From the NCBI GenBank assembly GCA_946902875.1, contig OX336343.1, positions 19,391,596 to 19,455,595 on the forward strand: a stretch of DNA of 64,000 nucleotides. Direction: 5' to 3'. This document shows, one piece after another, positions 1-10,690 of this stretch. This DNA comes from Nematopogon swammerdamellus (Eukaryota > Arthropoda > Insecta > Lepidoptera > Adelidae). Under the pieces are notes generated by a model. That model did not search any database and had not been told where the DNA came from. It saw only the letters and a program-made list of their open reading frames with translations. Each line of letters begins with the position of its first letter. Within the stretch, counting starts at the first letter, position 1. Made by a program: the position numbers and the translations under genes.

Positions 1-265
1 CAAAGAAACCACACCTTTCCTTTACGAGTAATAAGTAGTGTGAGATATCATTGGCGGCATGCAAAGCTCGGTATAATCATGTGCGTTCTGTCCGAGAGGA
101 GCGGTGATTAGAAAGCAACGAGACATGACCCCCTTTGTGCTGGTGCAATAATACACCTGGCAGGAGGTCTGCCGCGTCTGGTGCTTTATGAGATCTTGAG
201 CTTTCTATAGCGCTATAAGCTAAAGCCAGTTAAAATTTTTGTTGACTGGAAAATTACATTTTACC
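1..265. other. unassigned DNA
   Basis: Mixed-composition sequence with no convincing frame, hairpin or match to the repeat families seen elsewhere in the window. Confidence 0.4.
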
Positions 266-270
266 ATTCC

Positions 271-338
271 GTGTCAGGGCTTCCTTTTGGTCGCGCGGGG
301 TACACTGAACTGGACGGGAAATACAAACTATTTTCACT
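271..338 (-). repeat. SINE-R fragment
   Basis: Short antisense piece of the 5S/tRNA chimeric SINE body. It carries the family blocks TACACTGAACTGGACGG and ACAAACTATTT in the same order as the longer copies at 38.1 kb and 59.7 kb. Both ends are truncated. Confidence 0.7.
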
Positions 339-365
339 GCAGTTGAAAAAACTTTGAAAAAAAAA

Positions 366-563
366 CACGTTTCTTGTATGGGGACCGCCCGATTTTTTTT
401 ACTTTTTCTATTTTTTTTATTGTTTTGTTGTTATGTCCGCCATAATAACACATATTCTGCGATCAACCGGCTACCTATTAACGGTTCAAAACATACAGCC
501 ATCGGACGGACGGACGGACAGGCAGGACGGCGTAGGCTTTCGTACAGGTACGGAAACCTAATA
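366..563 (+). repeat. family M MITE-like element, diverged
   Basis: It shares an ordered set of blocks with the copies at 8.4 kb and 63.8 kb: GTTTCTTGTATGGGG, a T-rich run, GTTGTTATGTCCGCCATAAT, a CGGA/CAGA-rich tract, GGCGTAGGC and a terminal ACGGAAACCTA. It has no coding capacity; an open frame across it is incidental. The family is abundant in Lepidoptera, but I cannot assign its superfamily from the sequence. Confidence 0.65.
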
Positions 564-785
564 AAAACGGTGGTAAGAAAAATTCCTGGAAAGAGTTTAT
601 TTTTATACATACAAACTTTCTTTCTCTGGCCTACTCGTAAGTCCTGCAACAACTCAACTCAATTGACCGGGCGCCTTCAACGATCCGTACCAAGTATTTA
701 TTTACAGTCCACTCACGAGCATCGATGTACCTCATAGAGAAATAATATACGTCTATGATGTTTGATGTACCTACACTGGTACCCT
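564..785. other. unassigned DNA
   Basis: No gene or recognisable repeat seen. Confidence 0.4.
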
Positions 786-955
786 TTTTTTATTTATAGA
801 ACGCGCGACATGTGGCGCCGACCAACCCATAAGGTGTCTAACGACCTCCATGGACATTCGGTCGTGCGCGGAGGTTGTGAATGCCATGCCGCGCCGGTCT
901 GACCTCTATTCACGTCTCTCTTGAAGGACGCGATACTATACTTGGGGGGAAATAT
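786..955 (-). mobile_element. LINE-C 3' end fragment
   Basis: Antisense 3' terminus of a Jockey/CR1-like non-LTR retrotransposon. A T-rich run at the left (poly-A of the element) is followed by AAGGTGTCTAACGAC, GGACATTCGGTCGT, GAATGCCATGCCG and CTTGGGGGGAAATATAT. The same order is found in the longer LINE-C pieces at 35.2 and 43.6 kb. Strongly 5' truncated. Confidence 0.7.
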
Positions 956-1520
956 ATCTTCGGGAAAATCTTGATATAATTTTTTTTAGTACATACATTC
1001 CTAAGGTGGTGTCGACCTAGATTTCAGTTCCAATTTCCTAAAGGTCGCTTTTCACACATGCTTGTCTGTGATGGAGAATTTACCTAATTTATAAGCAAAT
1101 TTAACCAATTCTATAAAAGGTACCATTTCGCTACTTAGCTGTGTAACGTAACTAACTAATCCAAGTTCCTTCCGAGATAAATTAACAGCTTTACAAGAAT
1201 CTCATTACGAGAGAAACTTAAGACAGTAGTCATGAATTCCTTAGTAGTCAAATTAAAAGCTAAGCAAAGCCGATTTCGACTATGCTGGCAACAGTTTCAG
1301 AAATCTCGCGAGGAGCTCGCTGTTGACTACAGCAGATAGTCGAAGCTTGTAGATTTAGGGTTTCTGTGTGTCTGCAAGTGGTCTCACGAAGTCTGAACCT
1401 TTTTGCAATTCCAGAGCGACAGCTTTCTCTTATCCTGCTTCCCCAGCCTCTGTGTCATCCATGAAGGCCACCAGAGTTCCAGGTTGGATTAGGGGAACGT
1501 TAATTCCCTTTGTTTCCAGA
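956..1520. other. unassigned DNA
   Basis: AT-rich sequence without a supported gene or repeat match. Confidence 0.4.
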
Positions 1521-1582
1521 ACGCGGTGAACTAGGTGCCATAGCAGTGCTTCCCTTCATTTCATGTCGGCTACACTGAACTA
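1521..1582 (-). repeat. SINE-R fragment
   Basis: Antisense body fragment with GTGAACTAGGTGCCAT, AGTGCTTCCCTTCATT and GGCTACACTGAACT in family order. It lacks the promoter head and tail. Confidence 0.65.
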
Positions 1583-1600
1583 AAATATATTTATGTTTTC

Positions 1601-1900
1601 AAATCAAATCAAATCAAATTAAATCAAATAAAATCGTTTATTTGTGCAGGCACTTGTCCCATCGCACACACAACAGATTCAAATACAATACAGCATTCAG
1701 TAAACAATAAATATTAAAATATTAAAATCAATACAAATTAAATTCATTGAAATAAAAAAAAATTAAAAATGCGTCTTCAGTCATAGGTACCTACATAAAA
1801 ATTTAAATTAAAATTGTCTACACTTACTAATATTTACAAAAATAAAATAAAATAATAAAATTGAAATAGTATCTATATATTATATTATATTATTTATCCT
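1601..1900. repeat. AAATC microsatellite and AT-rich tail
   Basis: A run of AAATC pentamers (1601-1640) leads into an A/T-dominated tract with TCGTTTATTTGTGCAGGCAC. This looks like the antisense 3' end of a LINE (compare 10.57 kb), but no coding part remains to identify it. Confidence 0.4.
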
Positions 1901-2149
1901 CTATTTCCTTGCTGTCAATTCCGGACTTTCGTATTGGTGATTTTAATAAAACTGTCACCCCAAAAAATTTTTGTATTTTTCCAAAAAATCTAACCCGAAA
2001 AATCTTTGGTGAAAAATGTCCACCTTATTTATCTGAGCCACCCGGCAATCCTGGCTGAGAGCCTTACCACTCCGCTATCAGCTATCGGCGTTATAGAATG
2101 GTTGAATCGAAGTGCTCGCGACAAAGTGTGCAGTAACGTGTGCCATAAT

Positions 2150-2330
2150 TATCCTGATGGTGGAATGTGGCGCCAGCAGCTCCCACGCGGCCAACCTGCG
2201 GCCAAGCGGCGGCCGGACCGTCACCGGCTCAGGCGCAAATTACACGCGAGCGGAGCCGTGGGCGGACCGGACGTGCCCCGGGGTGATGTGGGGTGGTGGT
2301 GGGTGTCCCAAACGACGATGCTTTGCTTAT
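2150..2330. repeat. GC-rich segment with Helitron-like motif
   Basis: An abrupt GC-rich island in AT-rich surroundings. It contains ACACGCGAGCGGAGCCGTGG, close to the CACGCGAGCGAAGCCGCGG ends of the Helitron-like elements at 44.7 and 46.46 kb. Two overlapping open frames cross it in different phases, and neither resembles a known protein. I read it as a decayed repeat. Confidence 0.3.
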
Positions 2331-2390
2331 AAGTCTATGGTAAAGAGTATCAAATTAAATCAAAATAATTATGTTTATTGCACTTGGATT

Positions 2391-2868
2391 TTTAACCGAC
2401 TTAAAAAAAAGGAGGGGTTCTCAATTGTTGTTAATATGTTGTATAAATCTCAATGTTTGTTACATCAGAACTTTCGACTGGGTGAACCGATTTTGATGAT
2501 TCTTTTTTTATTTGAAAGCTGGTGCTTCCCGTGTGGTCTCAATTTCAATCTCAAGATCGGATTGGAAAGCGATTCCGCCGAGTACATTAATAGCAAAAAA
2601 ATACTAAAAAAAACGGTGAAATAAAAAACTATTTACAAAAATATAACAACCACCTTCAAAAATGTATGAAATAAAAAAAATCGAACCCTAGAGTTGAAGG
2701 CGGTGCTAAAGCAAGCAAAAATGATGCATGAAAGAAAACATGAGTGGATGATATCCATTGTGATTTGTGTAACCTTCTTTAGCACCGCCTTCAACTCTAG
2801 GGTTAGATTTTTTTTTATTTCATACATTTTTGAAGGCGGTTTTTATATTTTTTTAAATAGTTTTTTTT
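2391..2868 (+). mobile_element. family P element with foldback end
   Basis: It starts with TTTTTAACCGACTT and a GGAGG...TTCTCAATT block. It continues through AACCGATTTTGATGATTC, GAAAGCTGGTGCTTCCCGTG and GCCGAGTACATTAATAGC, then enters a hairpin (about 2640-2860). The hairpin arms contain CCTTCAAAAATGTATGAAAT and CCCTAGAGTTGAAGGCGG and their complements around a short loop (GATGCATGAAAG region). The same two-part layout recurs at 41.0-41.5 and 61.1-61.7 kb. It is non-coding; AACCGACTTC motifs mark both outer ends in the best copy. Confidence 0.7.
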
Positions 2869-2869
2869 T

Positions 2870-3130
2870 TATTCCACGTAAAACTGTACGTCATTTCCCT
2901 TCCCGCCTTACTAGATGATAGTGTTTAACCCGCCCTGGTTGGTAACACAGCACTGAATGAAAGGTCGGTCGAAACGGCTATGTAAAATAAGTAGTTTGTG
3001 TTTTCCATCCAGTTCAACGTAGCCGGTACGACCAAAGGAAAGCACTAACATAGCACCTAGTTCACAACGGTATTATGAGCTGACATCATGGATGTTGTAG
3101 GCAACCGTGTGAAGTTACCATAAAAAAAAA
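2870..3130 (+). repeat. SINE-R copy, 5' truncated
   Basis: It begins at TCCACGTAAAACTGTA, so the tRNA/5S promoter head is missing. The body follows: TACTAGATGATAGTGTTTAA, CACTGAATGAAAGGTCGG, CCAGTTCAACGTAGCCGG, GAGCTGACATCATGGATG, and a T(A)n tail near 3120. It abuts the P foldback directly. Confidence 0.75.
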
Positions 3131-4615
3131 AATTCTTATCCATAATAGGTACCATTCCTTCATTTAGTCGTAAATAATGTCCATAGGTGACACTACCAAC
3201 ATAATACTATTATAAAAATACAATATGTACTCGTATTCAATAACACTATAAAGCAAATATCAACAAAAAGCAATGAAATCAAATGTATACTAAAAAAATA
3301 CATCTGTTGCATCTGACCGAGGGTAGAGGGTAGTAACTATTATCTCATCTGTGGTAGAGGCATTATAAAAATGGTTACTGTTCATCTGTCTGTCTCGCTA
3401 ACACACTGCAGCTGCTTTAAAGCTTTTGTCCAGACTTATCGCGCGACTCGTCGATTTAATCGACTCGAGGCAGTACCCTAGTCGTACGACTAATCCAACA
3501 TATTTCCTCTGATATTCGTCAATTTGTCACCAAACCAGTCGACCGATTTGTTGTGACCGCATTAAAATTTTCACACGTTAGAATTTGCGCGCGGTTTTAC
3601 ACAGAACCGCATTGACTATGCTGAGGATATTAAATTGCTTGCTATGGATATCAACACGCATGCGGTTGGTGTAGTTGCATTGCATTGTGGGTAGAAAGTG
3701 GGCTAGACTGTCAGATGTAAGCATTGTAAGCAGGAAACTCTCATTAGAATTAAACATTATATTCTAGAGTAGTGGTGTCCAACTGGTTTCGCCTTAAGGC
3801 CGTGATCAGCGCCAAATATGCAAGCGCAAAAAGTGCAAAAGAAGGCAAAGAAAGTCTAAAACTGACCAATTAGCACACATTAAGAAAATAAAAAAAATGC
3901 CGACATAAAATTTGGTTCCTTACCAACAATGTGGTTTGTTGATTTTTTAAATAATGATTAAAATTACTATAAAAAAAATTACAAAAAAAGTATGAATTTA
4001 AAAAAAATTTAGAATATGTGTATTATTACAATTTTACAATACCACTGCTGTCAGTCTCTACTTATACTACTTAATAAGGTGAAATACGCGCACTTCACGT
4101 ATTAAATTTAAGGAGTGAGTAGGTTTTTAAACGGTTTTTATATCGTAAAAAGAATATTGGTATTGGAACGTGATCAGTATCTGATACACATACACCCCTT
4201 AGCGTATCGTTACCTACTATTGAAAGACCTTATTCGATAAACTATAGGTATGCTCTTATCGAGAATGACAAGATGTCGTTTTCTTGTATGCCATTATTTG
4301 TGTTATTTTTAACTTTCCTACAAATACTAAACTAATCCACGCGTTCCAATGATTATTCATTCCCATGTAGTTTATTTTTATTTTACCTTACTAGATCGTT
4401 TACTTTTCTCGCGTGTATGGGTATTCGCCTACAATCATCACTCGCACATCCGAAAGGCCAGCTAGAATAAAATACTTTATGGCATTAAGCTCTCCGTTTG
4501 TACCAGCAAATGTTAAATTTGGTTTACAATAAATAATATTTACATTTACATTATTTAAGTGAAACCCTTTGCCTTTCTCGATTTATCCTACACACAAAGT
4601 TACATTATGTAAATT
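3131..4615. other. unassigned AT-rich DNA
   Basis: About 1.5 kb without a supported gene. TAGTGGTGTCCAACTGG near 3773 resembles a hAT-type terminus, but no convincing partner end or 8-bp duplication was found. Confidence 0.4.
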
Positions 4616-4616
4616 A

Positions 4617-4845
4617 CATAAATAAAAAGGGTCACCCTAGACGCACGTACCTAGACCAGATCGAGCATGTGCTCAAAAAGGGTCAAGTGCGTAGTGACTG
4701 TAACCGACGAGCATGCTTGAAGAAAATTATGAGAGTGGAAGAGGCGGCAGAGGTGTGGTGTGTCAGGATCGTGGCACGTTGAGAGCCGTTGTCTCTGCCT
4801 AGCCCACTGGGAAACAGGCGTGACGCCATGTATGTATGTATGAGT
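4617..4845 (+). mobile_element. non-LTR retrotransposon 3' coding remnant (RTE-like)
   Basis: One frame reads TYLDQIEHVLKKGQVRS, then NRRACLKKIMRVEEA, and after a broken stretch the phrase PLGNRRDAMY. From memory this matches the C-terminal tail of lepidopteran non-LTR elements that end in an ATGT-type microsatellite, and a GTATGTATGTATGAG tail follows. A stop inside the frame and the lack of any reverse-transcriptase core show a dead 5'-truncated copy. Confidence 0.45.
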
Positions 4846-5372
4846 GTTATGTATTATATAAGATGTATAGATAGAAAATATTGCCTTATTGAAGTCAACA
4901 CAGGCGCCTACTTATTGGTTATGTTCATCAAAATGATATGCACCGTTACGCCGCCGAACTCAATATCAGAATAATTCATGAACAAGCAAAATAGCACGAA
5001 AATCGTTACCCGCCTCGGCCCATGTCGTGTCGCTGTCAGTAGAGATTAACGCCCACTCCATAAGTTATTATCTGACCCTATAATCGGCTCTATTCATGTG
5101 ATGGAGTTAATATGCGTATTACAATCGGGCCAGGTGATGGATAAGTGTGAAACAACCCTATTTGTCACTTGCGATGGCTGGCAGCCCATAGGTCGTCGAC
5201 TGGCTCGACACATGATTGATCTACACTTTCCACCATTTTCTACACGGAACATTTCAAGGTGAGCTTTCAACTCAGTAAGCATTTCTATGACTATTTTATT
5301 TTTAATTTATATAATTTGTTATTATTCACAATTCTTTTTGAAATCTTTTTCAATAAACTTACATTATCATTT
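4846..5372. other. unassigned DNA
   Basis: No gene or repeat recognised. Confidence 0.4.
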
Positions 5373-5660
5373 TTATTAGGGTTCCGCGCGGGACCCTATT
5401 ACTAAGTCTACACCGTCTGTCCGTCTGTTCTAACTTCAAAGGGCTTGTAACCTTTGAACCGTAATAGTTAGACGGTTGAATTTTTCACAAAATATGGGTT
5501 GTTATGGCGGATATCGTAACAAATTATAAAAGAAACTAAACCTATAAATTAATGTGAGTCGGGTTAAGGATCCCGAACGGAATAAAAGAAAACATTATTT
5601 TTCTATACATAACACAAACATAGTATTGTGTGGTGGTACGGAACCCTCAGTGTGCAAGAG
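5373..5660 (-). repeat. family M element, rearranged
   Basis: Antisense copy: AGGGTTCCGCGCGGGACCCT, TTACTAAG, CTGTCCGTCTGT, TTTGAACCGTAATAG, CACAAAATATGGGTTGTTAT and GGCGGATAT in family order. A separate sense-oriented scrap, TACGGAACCCTCAGTGTGC, lies at 5637. Confidence 0.65.
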
Positions 5661-7585
5661 GTCAGTAGTTGGTCAGATATGCGATTCTAAAGTCGTAAAA
5701 AGTGTGTGTGCCCCTAACTTTTCAATTATACGGTAGGAAATTTTAAAATTATTTAAGGTGGTAGAACTTAAAAAACTCTTTCAAAGATTGGGATATTTTC
5801 GGTTACACCGTGAACGTTCTTCCCGGCTACCTAACCCTTCACTGTGCGTGTTCCGAGACGCACTTGGTTGATTTTTATTTGGTAGTTGTAAGATATTGAA
5901 AACTCCATCAATACAGCGCAGCTGTAAACGGCTAACTTTTCAATCAAAACTTCCGACATTGTTTTTTGGTAAGTATCTTCTTCGCCAAGTATCCACGGCA
6001 CTTTCTGATTTAGTATTTACTTAGATTACGCTACCAACTTTGTACCCATCCAATATTTGAACAAATAAAAACATTTATTTAAATTGTAGATTAATATTTA
6101 GATTGAAACCAATTCGATCTATCATCTTCATCAGATCATGTCCCGCCCACTATGCTGGTATGAGGAGCTGTCTAATACGAGTATATATCTACATACGACC
6201 GATCTATTACTGACCCACTTACTCACTGTATTTGAATAACCTTCTTGGCGTTTAATCATTTTGCCCATAAAGGCGGAAAATGACAAAATTTAATCCGAGC
6301 TCGGGACCTCACCTGCGGTAAGTACCCTCAGTGCGGGAGCCCGCGCACTAAGGGTTCTTACTGCTGGAGCAGGGTTTCAAATGGAAATTCTAATTATTTC
6401 AATACCGAGCGTGCCTGTAATTGACACCACAATAAATAGCAAACATAAATCGAAAGTATCGACTAACAAGTGCTACAGCTCGATCGGAGGAGGGATGTTT
6501 GGCGGATGTTAGCTCTAAACCCTGTCATTATTCAAAGTCTTCGTGCCTTTTAAATGCGCCAACAAATTGCATAAAATATATTGTGCAGTCGTAAATAAAA
6601 CACACGCAGGATTTACTCTCATACAATTACGAAGACAGTCCAATTACATCGTATAATCGCCGTGTACGCTACGGTTTGTGCCGCGCGGACGCAGTGTTGT
6701 TGAGCAAGCTTCACGCCGCCGCCGCCGCCGCCGCGCCTCACTGGCGCCATCTACCGCGATCTACCGCTACTGACGCGCGCACGGTGGGTATACGCACGCC
6801 GAACTACCTGCCTATTATTGTCTTATCTAGTTGCAATGCAAATTCGCAGACGTTTTAATCAGCAAACAGAAAATGTAGTTTTCATGTTATTTGAGTAAAA
6901 TAGTTGGAGTTACGTAGGCCGAGCCAGACCGAGCCGGTAGAGTAGAGCCTAACGATTAATTGCGCAACCGATCTAATGATTTCAAACGTAAAACCACTTC
7001 TCTCGAGTAAAGTAGAGCTCCTTTTATTTCCGTCTATGCGTGGGCACTCTTAAATAATGTCCGGCGACCGATCAAATGAGGACCGAGTTGATAAATTGGC
7101 GTTGATAGAGGTTTTTGAACTGACCATTAAAATTATTGTACTTAATGTAATTACACAGTTAGTGGGTATTAATCAAGCTATTGGATCAAGTAAGTAATAC
7201 CTGTCTGGTTTTTTAGGTTACTGCAACGGGTGAAATCCACGAACAAGCGGATAAATCAATTATGCTTCGCCATGATAACGCGAGCAATAAAGGTAGGAAC
7301 AAGAACGATAGTGGAGCAGTTTAAACAGATGTCTAAGTTATAGATCGAGTTTCTGAGGCTACTATAGATAAGAATAACGTTTTATCTTCTGAGAAACTTA
7401 ATGTATTAAAAGAAAGTGAAACGCATCGATCGATACACGGGCGGTCGCAGCCTGAGGGCTCGCTCGCTACGCTGTATTCAGATCCGTTTGTAGTCGATGG
7501 CTATCGTAGTTAGATATGGAGCATGGTCATCTTTTCGCTTTCCATGACTCATTAGTTGGTCTTTCAATTCAAAGAATATCGTATT
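5661..7585. other. mostly unique DNA; GCC-rich tract at 6710
   Basis: No supported gene. 6660-6790 is GC-rich with a (GCC)n run giving a poly-Ala frame, flanked by TGGCGCCATCTACCGCG. It could be an exon fragment or regulatory DNA; neither is demonstrable. The remainder is AT-rich, with no match to other repeats in the window. Confidence 0.35.
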
Positions 7586-8060
7586 TTCATCGTGATTTCA
7601 TTTCATTTATTCATTTCCGTGTTAGGTACCATCGGTACACTTGAGTTCGTCACATTCTAGTTAAACAAATTTTCTAGCCATGGCAAGGAACTAATAATTT
7701 TAGCCTAAGCAATAACATACACACCTAAAAAATTATAAAAAATACACAGGGAAAAAAACAGTTTTGTGCATGAAAGGCAATTAAAACTAGAGCAAAATTA
7801 AAATAAAACATTAAAATACTTCGCATCAATAGAATTGTCAAATTACTTAGTCAATCGATTAAAATAAGAAATAGGTACATTAAATTGTTAAATTAGTTAA
7901 AAATTTAAAACACACAATATTAAAACAAACATCTAGCATCAAAAGAATTGTCGAATTAGTCAAACAAATAAAACTAAAAAAATAAATATATGAGATTATT
8001 GATAATTGATTCTTAGACTAAAGGAGTACATTGACATTATGAAAATGCATTACTAACTTT
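7586..8060. repeat. A-rich imperfect tandem repeat
   Basis: Two diverged copies of a roughly 110-bp A-rich unit. One carries GCATCAATAGAATTGTCAAA and the other GCATCAAAAGAATTGTCGAA. It probably derives from the antisense 3' end of an old LINE (note the CATTTATTCATTTCC start); no coding sequence remains. Confidence 0.4.
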
Positions 8061-8398
8061 GCTTATTTCTTTGTTCACAGGTGAGTACGAGGTTCAACTC
8101 AACTGTCATCTAGAATATCGGAAAAGCTACTATCTCTTTCCAAAAGGTTTGGTTTGATACTAATTTTTCTTCACGCTATGTATACTTTTTTCATATAGGT
8201 ACTTAAACGAATAAAAAACAGGACTATATAAAACGAAGGAATAACAAAGAAAGTTAATCGAGATCAGTGTAAATGCTGTATTCGGGACGCCTGTCTATTC
8301 GAATTCTACATCACCCAATTCGATGAGGTTTGAAGAAAAACAAATTTAAAACTTTGATGATATGCCGTCTGGTAGTCGCCATTTTGAATAACAAAAGA
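8061..8398. other. unassigned DNA
   Basis: No feature recognised. Confidence 0.4.
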
Positions 8399-8718
8399 AC
8401 CGGCCAAATTCGAGTCGAACTTGCGCACCGAGGGTTTCGTATCGCCATGTCATGGTCAGCGCTGCTTCATACTGTTTTCGGTAGATGGCGCGCATTCACT
8501 TTTTTTGGGGATTGGGATTCACCATTCTTGTATGGGGTCCCCGTTTTTTTTTTTACTTTTTCTTATTTTTATTATTTGTTGTTAAATCGGCCATAATAAC
8601 TCTGTGAAATTTCAACGAGCTACCTATTACGGTTCAAGAGATACAGCCCTCGGACAGACAGACAGACAGAGGGCGTAGGCTTAGTAATTGGGTCCCGTAC
8701 GACGGATACGGAACCCTA
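8399..8718 (+). repeat. family M element, near full length
   Basis: The most complete M copy. It starts AACCGGCCAAATTCGAGTCG with GCGCACCGAGGGTTTCGTA. Then come GGTAGATGGCGCGCATTC, CTTGTATGGGGTCCCC, a T-rich run, ATCGGCCATAATAAC, CTACCTATTACGGTTCAAG, GATACAGCCCTCGGACAGAC and GGCGTAGGC, ending GGATACGGAACCCTAAAAA. It is non-coding. The ends do not form an obvious long inverted repeat. Confidence 0.75.
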
Positions 8719-8811
8719 AAAATGAAGCCATCTCTACTATCAATACAAACAAATTCAACAATATCTCATATGTGTTGATCAATCGGTTGAGTAGTTGAGA
8801 CTCTGTGAGGG

Positions 8812-8890
8812 AATATACATATATACACACATACATACGCTGCCAATATATTACGCTCCTTTCGGCTTCACCGTAGTCGGGTAACAAAAC
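8812..8890 (-). repeat. family Z fragment
   Basis: Antisense piece with CATACATAC, CTTTCGGCTTCACCGTAGTC and GGGTAAC, matching the ACCCGACTACGGCGAAGC and (TATG)n part of element Z at 24.65 kb. Confidence 0.6.
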
Positions 8891-10569
8891 GAGAAAAATC
8901 CGCGTCCACGGTCATCAAGACGAGCGTTGGCTTCCAAGAAGCTCGCTCAAATCCGAAGTGTCCTGCCTGCCTGGCTAAGGGGAGATGGGCTATTGTAATA
9001 TTTAATCCCGCTCGTGACGAATCTACGTGTGGGCGCGTGCGAATCGTGTTTCACAAAATGCACGAAACAAAATATAACACCAACGTCTGTGACACTGATG
9101 CTGGATCGACTCAACTTTGGAATTGTTTTTCTTCGTGGATGCCATCTGGAATTTTCCTCTCTGGTGCCTTTTATGTACTCAATGTCCCCATTTCACACAA
9201 CCGTATAATATCTAATTATACACCCTGAAAACTTGAACTTATATTTTTGGTGGAGACAACATTGTTAACCTTCAGTAATGGATTTTAATTATTATAAATA
9301 CTTAATTGACAATTTATGCAGATATACTTTCTTCCTTACTTGAACATCACAGTCATGTAATACTGACTATGATGACATATCAGATTACAGCTCGATGTTA
9401 TTTCTTTCATTCTGTCGACCATGAACGTCGATGTTGACCCAACACCCGGCGGATTCCGCAGTGCTCATAAAAAGCTGATTCAGTCCTAACGAGGCGTTCT
9501 GCTTAGCGGCTGCAGTGAAATATGAAGCTGGCTTCGGCAGCGGTATGAAGTGAGACGCCCGTGATTACCTGGAATTCGCGCCAGCAGAATATGGTGCGAA
9601 GTCGGCCACCCGTGGACGTGTGGATATTATATGATCAACTAGATCTGGGTGTCGTTATCTGGGGAATGGACAGGAAAGGAGATAATGACGCCTTGGAACT
9701 GTCATTCCACTTCAATCTGAGCTTACCCTATACCAGAGCGTATCGTTCTTCTGACTCGTAGCATCAATTTTGACCTGTCACAATTTATGGTTCGCTATGT
9801 TCGTTTCCAATATAATTGACGTTAGGTCAGGACATTCCTCCAAGAGTGTCTAAGTATTCTAAATTTGAAACAGGGAGGACTCCTCATAAAACCCTTTAAA
9901 CAGTTTTGTCGTCTACGTCGTCTACGTCTTTTCGAAATTTGAATCACGCAAACCCTACCTACAAATAACCAGAAATAATTAATAACGGCCTCGAGGAGCA
10001 TATTGTAAAAATCCTTCTTGACGTTGGAAGCAAAATGAGGACGACGAATGTCCTAAACATTTGACGAAAATTGATCGATAGACTCGAATAAACCGCGATG
10101 ACGCTATCGACATGGGAATGTAAATAAAAACAAGATATCGAGAGTTATCGTTATCGTTGCCCCGAGATAGCGCAGCCCGCGTTACGCGAAGTCGTTGCGA
10201 GTGCAAACTTCAGAGGTCTGAGGCCTTGCCCCAACCCGACGCGCCTGCCCACAGACGAATGATTACATCCAGCGACATCAATCTTAATGATGATTACATT
10301 CAGTTGACACACGGTAAGTAGGCCAGGGATCCATGGAATTATTTATTTATATTATTAATTGTACTACATGGCCGTAAACAATCTACATAATGAGCAAAGA
10401 AACGCGTAATTTTAAATATCGGAGGCCTTCTCAGCTAGAATTCCTTTGAGTCTTAGTCTCAAAGGAATTCATGAGGAGAAGGAGCAATAAGTCGCCATCA
10501 TAAGATTTGAAACTGGAACTGAAGTGAAATGGCACCATTTTTTTAGAGGCAAGATGTAAAGAAAGAGGT
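8891..10569. other. unassigned DNA with small hairpin at 10438
   Basis: No convincing gene. Two overlapping frames near 9.0-9.2 kb look incidental. A perfect 13-bp inverted repeat (GAATTCCTTTGAG, 7-nt loop, complement) lies at 10438-10470. Confidence 0.35.
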
Positions 10570-10690
10570 CAAAGTCAAATCAAAATAAGTTTATTGCACA
10601 TTAAAAAGATATTGCAAACGCGCAACCAAATAGACGTTGTCCTTCAGCCAACCTTTGGGATACAATAAAAGAATGTAGAGTGGCAGGGAA
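10570..10690 (-). repeat. LINE 3' tail-like antisense fragment
   Basis: AAGTCAAATCAAAATAAGT and TTTATTGCACATT, then CAACCTTTGGGATACAA. The CCTTTGGGAT motif recurs at 19.67 kb in a similar position. This is consistent with the reversed 3' UTR of a CR1/Jockey-type LINE, with no coding part. Confidence 0.35.

Noticed and set aside
3770..4050. hAT-type MITE suggested by TAGTGGTGTCCAAC and TACCACTGCT
   Set aside because: Ends match only over a few bases and no 8-bp duplication is visible.
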